Below, in pieces: positions 8,990 through 16,624 of a DNA stretch of 29,281 nucleotides. Each line of letters opens with the position of its first letter. Positions within the stretch are counted from its first letter, which is position 1. The notes beneath the pieces are model-generated. The model saw nothing but the letters and a program-made list of their open reading frames with translations, ran no database searches and was not told where the DNA came from. This DNA comes from an uncultured Fusobacterium sp. Its GTDB lineage: Bacteria > Fusobacteriota > Fusobacteriia > Fusobacteriales > Fusobacteriaceae. The DNA lies in assembly GCA_900542625.1 (NCBI GenBank), contig UQOH01000020.1, forward strand, positions 1 through 29,281. The letters are read 5' to 3'. A program made the translations under genes and the position numbers.

Positions 8990-9124
8990 GTTGAAATAAA
9001 AAATAGAGGTTAATCTGTTATCATAAATGGAGCCTAAGGCCGATGGCAATGATACTTGTGTATGTACAGATTAAATATTACGAAGCTGCCATAGTAATAT
9101 GCTTATTTGATTTGATGAGTTCTC
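8990..9124 (+). ncRNA. structured leader RNA of unassigned class (candidate riboswitch)
   Basis: The leader can form taatctg (9011-9017) with cagatta (9067-9073); tatcat (9019-9024) with atgata (9049-9054); and atatta (9075-9080) with taatat (9095-9100). The loops of the last two hairpins contain atggca (9043-9048) and tgccat (9087-9092), which are perfectly complementary, so a 6-bp loop-loop contact is possible. Also, tatgc-tt (9098-9104) can pair with aa-ggcata (9125-9132). That pairing would break both the third hairpin and the downstream terminator, giving a classical anti-terminator. I compared it by memory with lysine, glycine, SAM, purine, TPP, FMN, cobalamin, M-box, preQ1, ZTP, c-di-GMP and guanidine classes and found no match. 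Confidence 0.45.
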
Positions 9125-9154
9125 AAGGCATACTTATGTTTGTATGCCTTTTTT
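9125..9154 (+). terminator. intrinsic terminator inside the YjiH leader
   Basis: aaggcatac (9125-9133) pairs with gtatgcctt (9142-9150) over 9 bp around an 8-base loop, and the downstream T run extends to 9154. It lies between a strong promoter and the gene, 31 bases before the ATG, so it must be conditional for the gene to be expressed. Confidence 0.8.
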
Positions 9155-9185
9155 GTTTGGCAAAATAATTTTTTCGGAGGTACAA

Positions 9186-10508
9186 ATGGCTGTATTAAAA
9201 TTTCTGTTTTACTCTATTCTTGGAGTAATAGCATTTTTAGCACCTGTCACTATTGGAGGAGAATCATCAATTCTTATGGGGCATATTAAATCTATTGTAA
9301 TAGATGGATACTCTGAGAGCATAAAATCTCTTATAGTTGTGGTTTCTTTAATAACAATTATAGGAACGGTTCTTGGAAAAATAAAAAAAGAGTTTAAAAA
9401 TTCTGTTATGCAGGAACTTTTTATCTGTGGTCCTATTAATGCTGCTGTAAGAATCGGAGGAAGTATTTTCTTTTTAATGGTTCATTATGGTGTAGGTCCA
9501 AAGGCGGTTCTTGACCCGAATACAGGAGGAATGATGGCAGGAGATCTGCTGCCTTCTCTTATGGTTACTTTCTGTGTGGGAGTAATTCTTATGCCTCTTT
9601 TAACATCTTTCGGGCTTGTTGAGTTTGTAGGAGTTCTTATTGCTCCTTTTATGAGAAAAGTTTTTAAAGTTCCGGGATATGCAGCTGTTGATGCTATTGC
9701 ATCTTTCCTTGGAGATGGAACAATAGGAATAGTTGTTACAGACCAGCAGTATCAAAAAGGATATTATACTCAGAGAGAGGCTGTTATTATAGCAACATCT
9801 TTCTCTATCGTAGGAATATCATTTGCAGCTGTTGTTGCAGACTTTCTTCAATTTTCATCAATATTTATTATTTTCTACAGCACAATAGCAATTTCAACTG
9901 TTGTTGCAGGAATTATTATAGCAAGACTTCCTCTTAAGAAATATAAAGATGAATATTGTGTACCGGGAAAAGTTGAAGAAAAAGATATTATATCTTTCTC
10001 TCTGGCAGTTAAAAAAGCAGCAGTTGTTGCAGAAAAAGCAAGAGAAGTTGAGATTATGATAGATTCTATAAAAAAAGTTGCGGTTCTTTATATTACTTTT
10101 ATTCCTGTAATAATGTTTATGGGAACAGCAGGACTTATTGTTGCAGAATATACAAATATTTTTAAAATTATATCTATGCCTTTAATTCCATTCTTCCAGC
10201 TTCTTGGTTTTTCAAGAAAGATTGCTGAAAGTATGGCTCCTTCAATGATAGTTGGATTTTCTGATATGTACCTTCCATCTCTTCTTGTTGAAGGTGTACA
10301 GAGTGAGATTGCAAGATTTATTGTAGGAACTCTGTCTTTTGCACAGCTGATATTCCTTAGTGAAACTGGAATGATTTTAGTTGCATCAAAAATAGGATTT
10401 ACATTCTGGGATACTCTTAAGTTTTTCATCTTAAGAACTGTAATCACTTTCCCTGTAATATTTGCCATTGCAAAAATCCTGTTATACATGGGAATATTAA
10501 AAAATTAA
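9186..10508 (+). CDS. YjiH-family membrane protein (nucleoside-recognition/gate domain)
   Basis: 440 aa, about ten hydrophobic segments. Start chosen at 9186 because CGGAGG precedes it by 5 bases; an in-frame ATG at 9144 lies inside the leader terminator and is not used. The sequence has YjiH-type features: an N-terminal APVTIGGESSILMGHI segment, AAVRIGGSIFF, a GDGTIGIVVTDQQY block near ~175, and the C-terminal gate-like SETGMILVASKIG. The family is probably a solute transporter, but its substrate is not established. The gene stands alone: it has its own promoter and regulated leader, and a shared terminator after it. The leader suggests that expression follows the level of a small metabolite or ion. 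Confidence 0.78.
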   Translation: MAVLKFLFYSILGVIAFLAPVTIGGESSILMGHIKSIVIDGYSESIKSLIVVVSLITIIGTVLGKIKKEFKNSVMQELFICGPINAAVRIGGSIFFLMVHYGVGPKAVLDPNTGGMMAGDLLPSLMVTFCVGVILMPLLTSFGLVEFVGVLIAPFMRKVFKVPGYAAVDAIASFLGDGTIGIVVTDQQYQKGYYTQREAVIIATSFSIVGISFAAVVADFLQFSSIFIIFYSTIAISTVVAGIIIARLPLKKYKDEYCVPGKVEEKDIISFSLAVKKAAVVAEKAREVEIMIDSIKKVAVLYITFIPVIMFMGTAGLIVAEYTNIFKIISMPLIPFFQLLGFSRKIAESMAPSMIVGFSDMYLPSLLVEGVQSEIARFIVGTLSFAQLIFLSETGMILVASKIGFTFWDTLKFFILRTVITFPVIFAIAKILLYMGILKN

Positions 10509-10520
10509 TAATTATAATAA

Positions 10521-10563
10521 AAAAAATCGGTATTCTGAATTTTTCAGAACTGCCGATTTTTTT
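10521..10563. terminator. bidirectional terminator between convergent genes
   Basis: atcgg (10526-10530) and ttctga pair with tcagaa and ccgat, with a small internal mismatch. A run of A precedes and a run of T follows the hairpin, so it can end both the YjiH transcript (plus) and the DUF3798 transcript (minus). Confidence 0.8.
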
Positions 10564-10579
10564 ATTTCAGTTTATATAA

Positions 10580-11758
10580 CTACTCAAGATTTAGATATTT
10601 TTTAGGAACTTCAAGATCTGTCATATGTAAGTAACCTTTTCCGAAAACATATGTATCTTGGTAAAGAAGAATATAGTTTTCTTTTTCTACGCCGTCAACA
10701 CCAACATAATAACTTCCGTTCCATCCTGAACCTGGAGTTCTGTTTTTCATTGTTTCTACCACAGCATCAAAATCATTTGGTTCTATACCGTTTTCAGCTA
10801 TTTGAGCTGCCAAGTCACAAAGAGCAAGAGCTGATGTATAGTTGTAAGAATAAGCCCAAGTTCCCATTCTTCCAGATCCGCCTTTTTCTTCTACAGATTT
10901 TTCAACTTTTTTAAGAATTGCAGGCCAGTTTCATTTTTCAGAATCATCAAATTTAATTCCTAAAGCTCCTGGATATCCCATTGTTGGAGAAGGAGTGTCA
11001 GATTCTATAAAATATCCTCCCAGTTCAGCTATTCTTTTTAATAAAGGTTCTGTATGAGAATCGTTTGTAACATAGAAAGCAGTTTTTTTACCATACTTAT
11101 TTAACCAGTTAGGAACCTGCTCAAGAATATACTGCTGAGCTCCTGCAACACCAACATCACTTACAGGGTCTGGAGCAGAAACATCTATAAATTCCATTCC
11201 TAAATCTTTTGCTGTTGCCGCCATAATTTCTCTTCTTTTTGAAATAACTTCATAACTTAAATGTCTTGGAAATGATACGTGAATAAATTTCTCAGCACCA
11301 AGCTGTTTAGCAGCATTAACAATCAGATATCCTCTTGAAAAATAATCTGCACATAAAACCAAATCAGATACTTCTGAAATCATTTCAGGATCTTCATGTG
11401 GTGAATTGCTTAAAAGAACAATATCAGGTCTTTTTTCTCTTATTCTTCTGAATGCTTCAACTGTTCCCGGGATAGCCTCAGACATAACAATTACTTTCAT
11501 TTTTGGGTCATCAGCAAGTGAAACCAGTTGAGATATAGTAGTTTCCATTTCCTGCATAAAGTTATCAGGATATGTTACATGAGTAATCTTTCCTCCATTT
11601 TCAACAGTTCCATATTCAGCCATAGCAGCTTCAGCACCTCTAAGAGAATCTTCAGACTGTGATACTGTACCTGTCATTATACCAATATGATAGTCTGCAT
11701 CAGCAAAACTTACTATTGATAACAACGTCATAAAAAATCCTACTAATAGTTTTTTCAT
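10580..11758 (-). pseudogene. DUF3798 periplasmic binding protein gene with one in-frame TGA
   Basis: Without the interruption this encodes 392 residues in one frame. The ATG at 11758 follows GGGGAGGA. A signal peptide (MKKLLVGFF to VSFA, ~19 residues) exports the protein. The mature start DYHIGIMTGTVSQSEDSLRG is characteristic of DUF3798 (PF12683), a periplasmic binding-protein fold of unknown ligand. Codon 276 (10931-10933) is TGA, between KFDDSEK and NWPAILKKVE. The frame continues cleanly for 116 more codons to a TAG, with no frameshift and normal codon use. The simplest reading is a recent nonsense mutation or a base error, for example GGA to TGA. No hairpin resembling a SECIS follows the TGA, and TGA is a true stop elsewhere (birA). 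The truncated product would lose about 30% of the protein. A SorC regulator lies upstream. Confidence 0.75.
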
Positions 11759-11818
11759 AATATTCCTCCCCAAAATTAAATATTAATTAATCCCTTTTTA
11801 GTTTGAGATTTTGAAAAA

Positions 11819-11847
11819 ATTATACTCTTTTGTTTTAAATATGTCAA
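11819..11847 (-). promoter_or_regulatory. promoter of the DUF3798 gene
   Basis: On the minus strand TTGACA (11842-11847), a 17-base spacer, then TATAAT (11819-11824): a full consensus promoter. The transcript would start near 11812, about 54 bases before the ATG. The -35 lies at the very end of the SorC gene, so the DUF3798 gene can be expressed separately from the regulator. Confidence 0.75.
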
Positions 11848-11848
11848 T

Positions 11849-12787
11849 TTATTCCTCTATTATCTCTTCTGCAAGTTTCTCGCTTATTATTATATGTGTA
11901 AAAATCCCTGTTTTCAAAGCACCGATAACAGCTTTTTTATTTGTTTTTGATGATGCAATTCCTATAACTTTTTTTATTTTTTTCAGTTTGTCCCATGGAA
12001 TCTGTATAGAAAAATCATTTTCTCCTTTTATTATATTTCCATCTTTGTCAAAATAATATGAAAGAATTTTTCCCACTGCCTTTTTTTCATTTAAAGCATT
12101 TCCGAACCTTAAAGCTGTTGCAAGGTCAGGTACAGAAGGATGGCTGTTTATTCCTATAAATGCTTCATCAATTCTGTCCCACATTCTGCTTATATCCCTG
12201 TAGTTTTCTATATTCATAAAAACCTCTTTTTCCTGCTCTGTTGTAAGAAAAGCAGGAGCAAAGAAATAAGCAGGAGAGAGATTGGTTTTTTCTCCGAAAA
12301 CTCTTACCAAATCATTTGGATGATATTCTCTTGTTGCCATGTTTGTGTTTCCTATAAGGGGAACAACTTTTCCTTTAAGGGTTATAAACTTTTCCTCTTT
12401 TTCTATCTGGTCGATAAAAGGTCCTATCATATTTCCCCAGCCAAGACCAAGAGTATTGACATCTGTCAGATTTTCTTTTAAAAATCCTGTTGTTTCTTTA
12501 AGAATATTCTGGTCTGTCAAAGCGTTTGTAGAAAGCTGGGAGATTATAAGCCCTCCTTTAAGATTATATTTATCTTCCAGTTTTTTCATTATTGTTTCTT
12601 TGTTATTAAAAGGAGATTTTATCTGTATTGTAACTATCCCCAGCTCTTTTGCATCACTTAAAATTTTGCTCACAAGTGGTCTTGAGATATTAAGCTTTCT
12701 GGCTATCTCACTTTGTGTCATATTATCAAGATAATACATCTTTGCTGTTTCTGTTATTCTTTGTATTTTATCTTTGTCATCTAACAT
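11849..12787 (-). CDS. SorC/DeoR-type sugar-binding transcriptional regulator
   Basis: 312 aa, typical for SorC proteins. A helix-turn-helix lies near residues 23-45 (MTQSEIARKLNISRPLVSKILSDAKELGIV). The remaining ~260 residues match the sugar-binding domain of the family, which has an isomerase-like fold: NTLGLGWGNMI, GKVVPLIGN, the FAPAFL segment and the C-terminal KTGIFTHIIISEKLAEEI. These proteins bind phosphorylated sugars and act as repressors or activators. ATG start with GAGGTAA upstream. It lies 90 bp upstream of the DUF3798 gene on the same strand. The minus-strand elements TTGACATAT and AAGAGTATAAT occur at both promoters, so one regulator may act on both, but this is inference. 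Confidence 0.88.
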   Translation of the reverse strand: MLDDKDKIQRITETAKMYYLDNMTQSEIARKLNISRPLVSKILSDAKELGIVTIQIKSPFNNKETIMKKLEDKYNLKGGLIISQLSTNALTDQNILKETTGFLKENLTDVNTLGLGWGNMIGPFIDQIEKEEKFITLKGKVVPLIGNTNMATREYHPNDLVRVFGEKTNLSPAYFFAPAFLTTEQEKEVFMNIENYRDISRMWDRIDEAFIGINSHPSVPDLATALRFGNALNEKKAVGKILSYYFDKDGNIIKGENDFSIQIPWDKLKKIKKVIGIASSKTNKKAVIGALKTGIFTHIIISEKLAEEIIEE

Positions 12788-12821
12788 AAAATTACCTCAG
12801 TTGTTTTGTCATTGATAATTT

Positions 12822-12875
12822 ATTATACTCTTTCTTTTCATCAAAGTAAAAATAAAATTTAACATATGTCAATTT
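12822..12875 (-). promoter_or_regulatory. SorC promoter region with elements shared with the DUF3798 promoter
   Basis: The minus strand has TATAAT (12822-12827) in the same AAGAGTATAAT context as the DUF3798 promoter. The block AAATTGACATAT (12864-12875) recurs at 11839-11850. Here the two elements are about 40 bases apart, so this TTGACA cannot be the -35 of that -10. It may be a second promoter or a regulator site. The region is AT-rich, so chance similarity is a risk. Confidence 0.35.
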
Positions 12876-12990
12876 TTATTTTTCTAAAACAATAAAGATA
12901 ATATAATATGGCAATTATTCATGTAAAGTGATAAAATAGAATAAAGATTTTTATATAATTATTTAATAAATTATGAGGAGGTTTTATTAT

Positions 12991-14604
12991 ATGGAACCAG
13001 TTCTAGTTTTTGGTCATAAAAACCCAGACACAGATTCTATATGTTCAACTATCGCAACTGCTTACTTAAAAAATGCCTGCGGAGTGGAGGCTGTTCCTTA
13101 CAGGTTAGGAAAAATAAATAAAGAAACTGCATTTGTTCTGCAGAGATTCGGTATAAAAGAGCCGGAACTTCTTACAACAGTAAGTGCTCAGATTTCCGAT
13201 CTTACTCGTGTAAAAAAAGAGGTTATCAATATTAATGACTCAATTAAAGAGGCTCTTGAAGTAATGACAAGAGAAAGTTTCTCAAGTTTTCCTGTTGTAG
13301 ATGAAGAGAGACATCTTAAAAATATGATTCGTGTTTCTGATATAGCGAACACTTTCTTAAAAATCGACTATTCAGATTTGTTCTCAAAATACAGTACAAC
13401 TTATGAAAACTTAATAGAAGTTTTAGACGGGAAAATAATCAGCGGAGTGTATCCTTCAGGAGAAATAAAAACAAACTTAAAAGCTATTTCTGAACTGGAT
13501 ACAATAGAAAAAGGAGATGTAGTTATCACTACTTCCATGGCTGACGGTATCGACAGACTTATAAAAGCTGAGGCAAAAGTTATAATTGTCTGTTGTAAAG
13601 AAGATGATTTTATCAGTCCTCGTGTTACGTCTGAATGTGCAATAATGGTTGTTAACCATTCATTATTTAAAACAATCTCTCTTATCAGCCAGTCTATTTC
13701 AGTAGGGGCAATTTTGGAAAACAAAAATTTCTACAGCTTTAAGAAAGATGATTTCCTTCACGAAATAAAAGATATTATGAAAGATTCAACTCAGACAAAC
13801 TTCCCGGTTGTTGATAACGAAGGAAAAGTTTATGGAACAATCAGAACTAAAAACCTGATTAACTTTACAAGAAAAAAAGTTATTTTAGTTGACCACAATG
13901 AGTTTTCACAATCTGTTAAAGGTCTCAGCGATGCTCAGATTTTACAGGTTATCGATCACCATAAATTTGCAAACTTCCAGACAAATGACCCTGTAAGAAT
14001 TACAGCAGAGGCTGTGGGATGTTCTGCAACAATAGTTTACTCTCTGTTTAAAGAGGCAGGAATTGTTCCTCCAAAAGAGATTGCAGGAATAATGCTGAGT
14101 GCAATAATCTCTGATACGCTTCTTTTCCGTTCTCCTACATGTACAGAAAAAGATGAGCAGACAGCAGCAGAGCTTGGAAAAATTGCTGAGATTGATGATA
14201 TTTATAAATATGGAATGGAAATGCTTATAGCAGGAACTTCTTTTGACAACAACACACCTCCTGAAATATTAAATCTTGATAAAAAAGAATTTAATATGGG
14301 TGGAGCAAATATGGCTGTTGCTCAGGTAAACACTGTTGATGTAGATGGATTATTGAAACTTAAATCTCAATTTGAGGCTGCTATGACAGATGAAATAAAA
14401 ACAAACGGATACGATGTATTTATGTTTGTTATAACTGATATTATAAATTCAAACTCTATGGTTCTTGCTTATGGAGATAAGATTAATCTTATTGAACTTG
14501 CATTTAACAAACCTCTTGTTAACAATGAAATGCTGCTTAAAGGAGTTGTATCAAGAAAGAAACAAATACTGCCTTTCCTTATGGCTGCAACACAAAGCTT
14601 ATAA
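12991..14604 (+). CDS. ppaC: CBS/DRTGG-domain manganese-dependent inorganic pyrophosphatase
   Basis: 537 aa from the ATG at 12991. An in-frame ATG at 12973 is rejected because it contains the Shine-Dalgarno (GAGGAGG) of the real start. It is a family II pyrophosphatase: GHKNPDTDSICS (8-19) binds metal in the DHH domain, followed after the insert by VDHNE and IDHHKF, then a DHHA2 domain ending in SRKKQILP. The insert of about 230 residues holds two CBS domains (~68-120 and ~235-300) around a DRTGG domain. In the homologous Clostridium perfringens enzyme these domains bind AMP/ADP as inhibitors and diadenosine polyphosphates as activators. The enzyme hydrolyses pyrophosphate in the cytoplasm and drives biosynthesis. 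The gene is monocistronic, with a strong terminator after it. Confidence 0.93.
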   Translation: MEPVLVFGHKNPDTDSICSTIATAYLKNACGVEAVPYRLGKINKETAFVLQRFGIKEPELLTTVSAQISDLTRVKKEVININDSIKEALEVMTRESFSSFPVVDEERHLKNMIRVSDIANTFLKIDYSDLFSKYSTTYENLIEVLDGKIISGVYPSGEIKTNLKAISELDTIEKGDVVITTSMADGIDRLIKAEAKVIIVCCKEDDFISPRVTSECAIMVVNHSLFKTISLISQSISVGAILENKNFYSFKKDDFLHEIKDIMKDSTQTNFPVVDNEGKVYGTIRTKNLINFTRKKVILVDHNEFSQSVKGLSDAQILQVIDHHKFANFQTNDPVRITAEAVGCSATIVYSLFKEAGIVPPKEIAGIMLSAIISDTLLFRSPTCTEKDEQTAAELGKIAEIDDIYKYGMEMLIAGTSFDNNTPPEILNLDKKEFNMGGANMAVAQVNTVDVDGLLKLKSQFEAAMTDEIKTNGYDVFMFVITDIINSNSMVLAYGDKINLIELAFNKPLVNNEMLLKGVVSRKKQILPFLMAATQSL

Positions 14605-14616
14605 TCAAATTAACAG

Positions 14617-14647
14617 AAAAGGGACTGCTCACAAGGCAGTCCCTTTT
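14617..14647. terminator. bidirectional terminator between ppaC and the MarC gene
   Basis: aaaagggactgc (14617-14628) and gcagtccctttt (14636-14647) form a perfect 12-bp stem with a 7-base loop. A and T runs on both sides let it act for both convergent genes. Confidence 0.85.
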
Positions 14648-14667
14648 AAAATACAGTTTTATATATT

Positions 14668-15291
14668 TTATAAACTATTCTTTGCAATTACTTCAAGAAC
14701 ACCTGAAATAAAAATTCTGATACCGATAGCCATCATAAATACCTGCATGACTCTCGAAAGAATATAAAGAACCAATTTTCCCAAAATTCTTTCAATAAAA
14801 GTTCCAAGATACATTATGAAACCTACAACCACAAAAGTAAGAAAAAGAGAGATAGTACACGGAATTATTCCTGTCTGAGATTTTACAATCAGCATTGTTG
14901 CCAGACTTCCCGGACCAACAATCATAGGAAAAGCTATTGGAATTATCCCTTGTTGAACCTGCTCTTCAGGTGTAAGAGAACGCATTTCATTTTCTTTTGT
15001 TTTTTTTGCTGGAAGAACAATATTTCTGAAAGCAAGAGATGCAAGAAGAAATCCTCCGGCAATTCTGAACTCTTTCATTTCAATCTTGTAAAGATTTTTC
15101 ATCAGAAATTCTCCAACCAAACCAAAGATAAGCATAATAAAGAAAGCTGTAATAATTACTGTCTTATAAAGTTTCATACGGACTTCTTTATCCATTCCCT
15201 CTGTCATTGTTACAATTAACGGAACATTTCCAAATGGATTAAGAATAGCAATCAAAGTTAAGGCATCTGCTATAACATTATGAAAAAACAT
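14668..15291 (-). CDS. MarC-family integral membrane protein
   Basis: 207 aa, six hydrophobic segments. Start chosen at 15291 (MFFHNVIADALTLIAI) because GAGAGGTG lies about 6 bases upstream; an in-frame start five codons earlier overlaps that site. Family marks: ILNPFGNVPLIV near the N-terminus, and IPIAFPMIVGPGSLATM in the second half, the repeated N-P-x-G-like motif of MarC/YhcE proteins. The family was once linked to multiple antibiotic resistance, but that link is not supported. Neutral amino acid transport has been proposed for some members. It lies 80 bp downstream of cbiK with no terminator visible between, so it may share the cobalamin-controlled transcript. Confidence 0.85.
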   Translation of the reverse strand: MFFHNVIADALTLIAILNPFGNVPLIVTMTEGMDKEVRMKLYKTVIITAFFIMLIFGLVGEFLMKNLYKIEMKEFRIAGGFLLASLAFRNIVLPAKKTKENEMRSLTPEEQVQQGIIPIAFPMIVGPGSLATMLIVKSQTGIIPCTISLFLTFVVVGFIMYLGTFIERILGKLVLYILSRVMQVFMMAIGIRIFISGVLEVIAKNSL

Positions 15292-15371
15292 AAAAGCACC
15301 TCTCATATATAAATGTTATTTACCATAACCATGATAGTACAAAAACAAAGAAAAGTCCAGCTGAATCTTAT

Positions 15372-16301
15372 CTATTCTTCATCTTTTTGTGTGCTGTAAA
15401 AAAGTTTTTTAGAAAGCATATCTTCTTCTTTGTTTTTAAGCATATATTTAGCATGGTCTATAAACATTTTTCTAATATCTTTCATCATACCAAGGCTGAC
15501 CATTTTATTTTCAACAACAAATCCCTCTTTTTCAAGAGCCTCTTTCCAATCAACAGCAATATCGTTGTTTGCATGGTCTCCTGCAACAAACATGAAAGGC
15601 ATAAGAATAACTTTCTTAGTTCCTTTTCCTTTTAAATTAGCCACAACGTTGTCAAATTCAGGGAATCCCTCAATAGTTCCAACTTGGAAATTATATCCTA
15701 AAGATTTTGCTGTGTAGTCCATAGCAGGGTAAGCAGCATTTCCGCTGTCATGTGTTCCATGTCCCACTAAAACAACAGCCTCGTCTTTATTTAATTTTCC
15801 TACTTCTTTTCCAATAATTTTAGATACCATTTTATAGTCTTCAGGTGTAGTAAGAAGAGCAGAACCTATTCTGATTTCCTTAAATTTATCCTGATACATT
15901 TCAAGCTGTTTTTCTAAAGTCTTAGCTTCAATTCCATTGATTACATTTGTAGGCTGAACGATAATATGTGTATATCCTTCAGCAGCAAGTTTATCAAGAG
16001 CTTCAGCAGGATTATCTTTTACAATCCCTCTTTCTTTTAATCTTCTCATGATAATTCTTGATGTGTAAGCCTCTCTTACTTCCATTTTTTTAAACTCTTT
16101 TTTTGCCTCACTGTTAATGGCATCAATAGTATTGGCTCTTGTGTCGTCAAAAGTAGTTCCAAAGTGCACCATTAATACAGATGCTTTGTCATTCTTTTTC
16201 ATTGTCTTGTAAAAATCTGATTTCACAAATCCTCCCTCTTCTCCGTGAGCAAATAAAGTCATTGATGCTGTGAGCATTACTGCTGTAAATAATTTTTTCA
16301 T
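15372..16301 (-). CDS. cbiK: CbiK-type sirohydrochlorin cobaltochelatase with signal peptide
   Basis: 309 aa from the ATG at 16301, chosen because AAGGAGGAGAG precedes it; a longer in-frame ORF runs into the riboswitch and is not used. Residues 1-18 form a signal peptide (MKKLFTAVMLTASMTLFA), so the enzyme should be periplasmic. The chelatase core follows: SVLMVHFGTTFDDTR (~41-55), VLVGHGTH with His181, GTIEGFPEF with Glu211, and MPFMFVAGDHANND with His243. These match the metal-binding His/Glu/His set of CbiK. The reaction is insertion of Co(II), or possibly another divalent metal, into sirohydrochlorin. Cobalamin synthesis is cytoplasmic, so an exported CbiK is unusual; Desulfovibrio has a periplasmic form. 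A cobalamin riboswitch and terminator precede it, so B12 should shut it off. No other cobalamin gene is in the window. Confidence 0.88.
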   Translation of the reverse strand: MKKLFTAVMLTASMTLFAHGEEGGFVKSDFYKTMKKNDKASVLMVHFGTTFDDTRANTIDAINSEAKKEFKKMEVREAYTSRIIMRRLKERGIVKDNPAEALDKLAAEGYTHIIVQPTNVINGIEAKTLEKQLEMYQDKFKEIRIGSALLTTPEDYKMVSKIIGKEVGKLNKDEAVVLVGHGTHDSGNAAYPAMDYTAKSLGYNFQVGTIEGFPEFDNVVANLKGKGTKKVILMPFMFVAGDHANNDIAVDWKEALEKEGFVVENKMVSLGMMKDIRKMFIDHAKYMLKNKEEDMLSKKLFYSTQKDEE

Positions 16302-16331
16302 AAAACTCTCCTCCTTAAATTTCAGGGAATT

Positions 16332-16358
16332 AAAAAACTCCCAATTAAAAATTGAGAG
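16332..16358 (-). terminator. riboswitch-controlled terminator before cbiK
   Basis: On the minus strand ctctcaa and ttgggag form a 7-bp stem (one G-T pair) around a 7-base loop, directly followed by six T (plus-strand A at 16332-16337). It lies between the cobalamin aptamer and the cbiK Shine-Dalgarno, the usual expression platform of a transcriptional OFF switch. Confidence 0.7.
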
Positions 16359-16419
16359 AAGTCCATGACTAAATAAAAAAGTCATTACTTCTCCTGTCCT
16401 CGCAGGCAGTAAAACATTG

Positions 16420-16581
16420 ATTTTTACAGCAGGTCTCCTGATTTAGAATCACTTTACTTGCAGCCCTTCCCAAAGAAAATCTTTAGTGGCAATTCTGCTT
16501 TCATCATCATCACAGTGGCGGGACCATGGGAGAATTTCACTCCTCTTCCCTTTTAATTACAAAAATGTAAACTGTAAAAAT
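16420..16581 (-). promoter_or_regulatory. cobalamin (B12) riboswitch aptamer
   Basis: Reading the minus strand, the conserved boxes appear in order: AAAGGGAA, GTGAAATTC, TGGTCCCGCCACTGTGA, GCCACT, GGGAAGG, and finally ATCAGGAGACCTGC (plus 16429-16442). The closing P1 stem is exact: ctgtaaaaat at 16572-16581 against atttttacag at 16420-16429, on the plus strand. It lies in the leader of cbiK and is followed by an intrinsic terminator. By family knowledge it binds adenosylcobalamin or a related cobalamin and lowers expression when cobalamin is plentiful. The 318 bases between cbiK and holA are accounted for by promoter, aptamer and terminator. Confidence 0.95.
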
Positions 16582-16596
16582 ATTTGTATTATATTA

Positions 16597-16624
16597 ATTA
16601 TAGCATAAAAAAATTTCTTTTAAA
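16597..16624 (-). promoter_or_regulatory. promoter of the riboswitch-cbiK transcript
   Basis: On the minus strand, TTTAAA (16619-16624) is followed after 16 bases by TATAAT (16597-16602) with a TGC extension (16603-16605). Transcription would start near 16590, about 10 bases before the P1 stem of the cobalamin aptamer. The -35 overlaps the end of holA. Confidence 0.65.

Noticed and set aside
9144..9185. Longer YjiH start at 9144
   Set aside because: That ATG lies within the terminator hairpin and has no SD. The ATG at 9186 has CGGAGG at good spacing and a normal N-terminus.
10931..10933. Selenocysteine or reassigned TGA as explanation for the DUF3798 interruption
   Set aside because: No hairpin follows the TGA at SECIS distance, TGG is used freely for Trp, and TGA ends birA in a coupled overlap. 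A nonsense change or base error is simpler.
12973..12990. Upstream ATG for the pyrophosphatase at 12973
   Set aside because: Its first codons are the SD of the ATG at 12991, and the family begins with the V-x-G-H-x-x-P-D segment close to the start.
16302..16385. N-terminal extension of CbiK
   Set aside because: The extra 28 residues are the translated riboswitch expression platform. The strong SD and signal peptide place the start at 16301.
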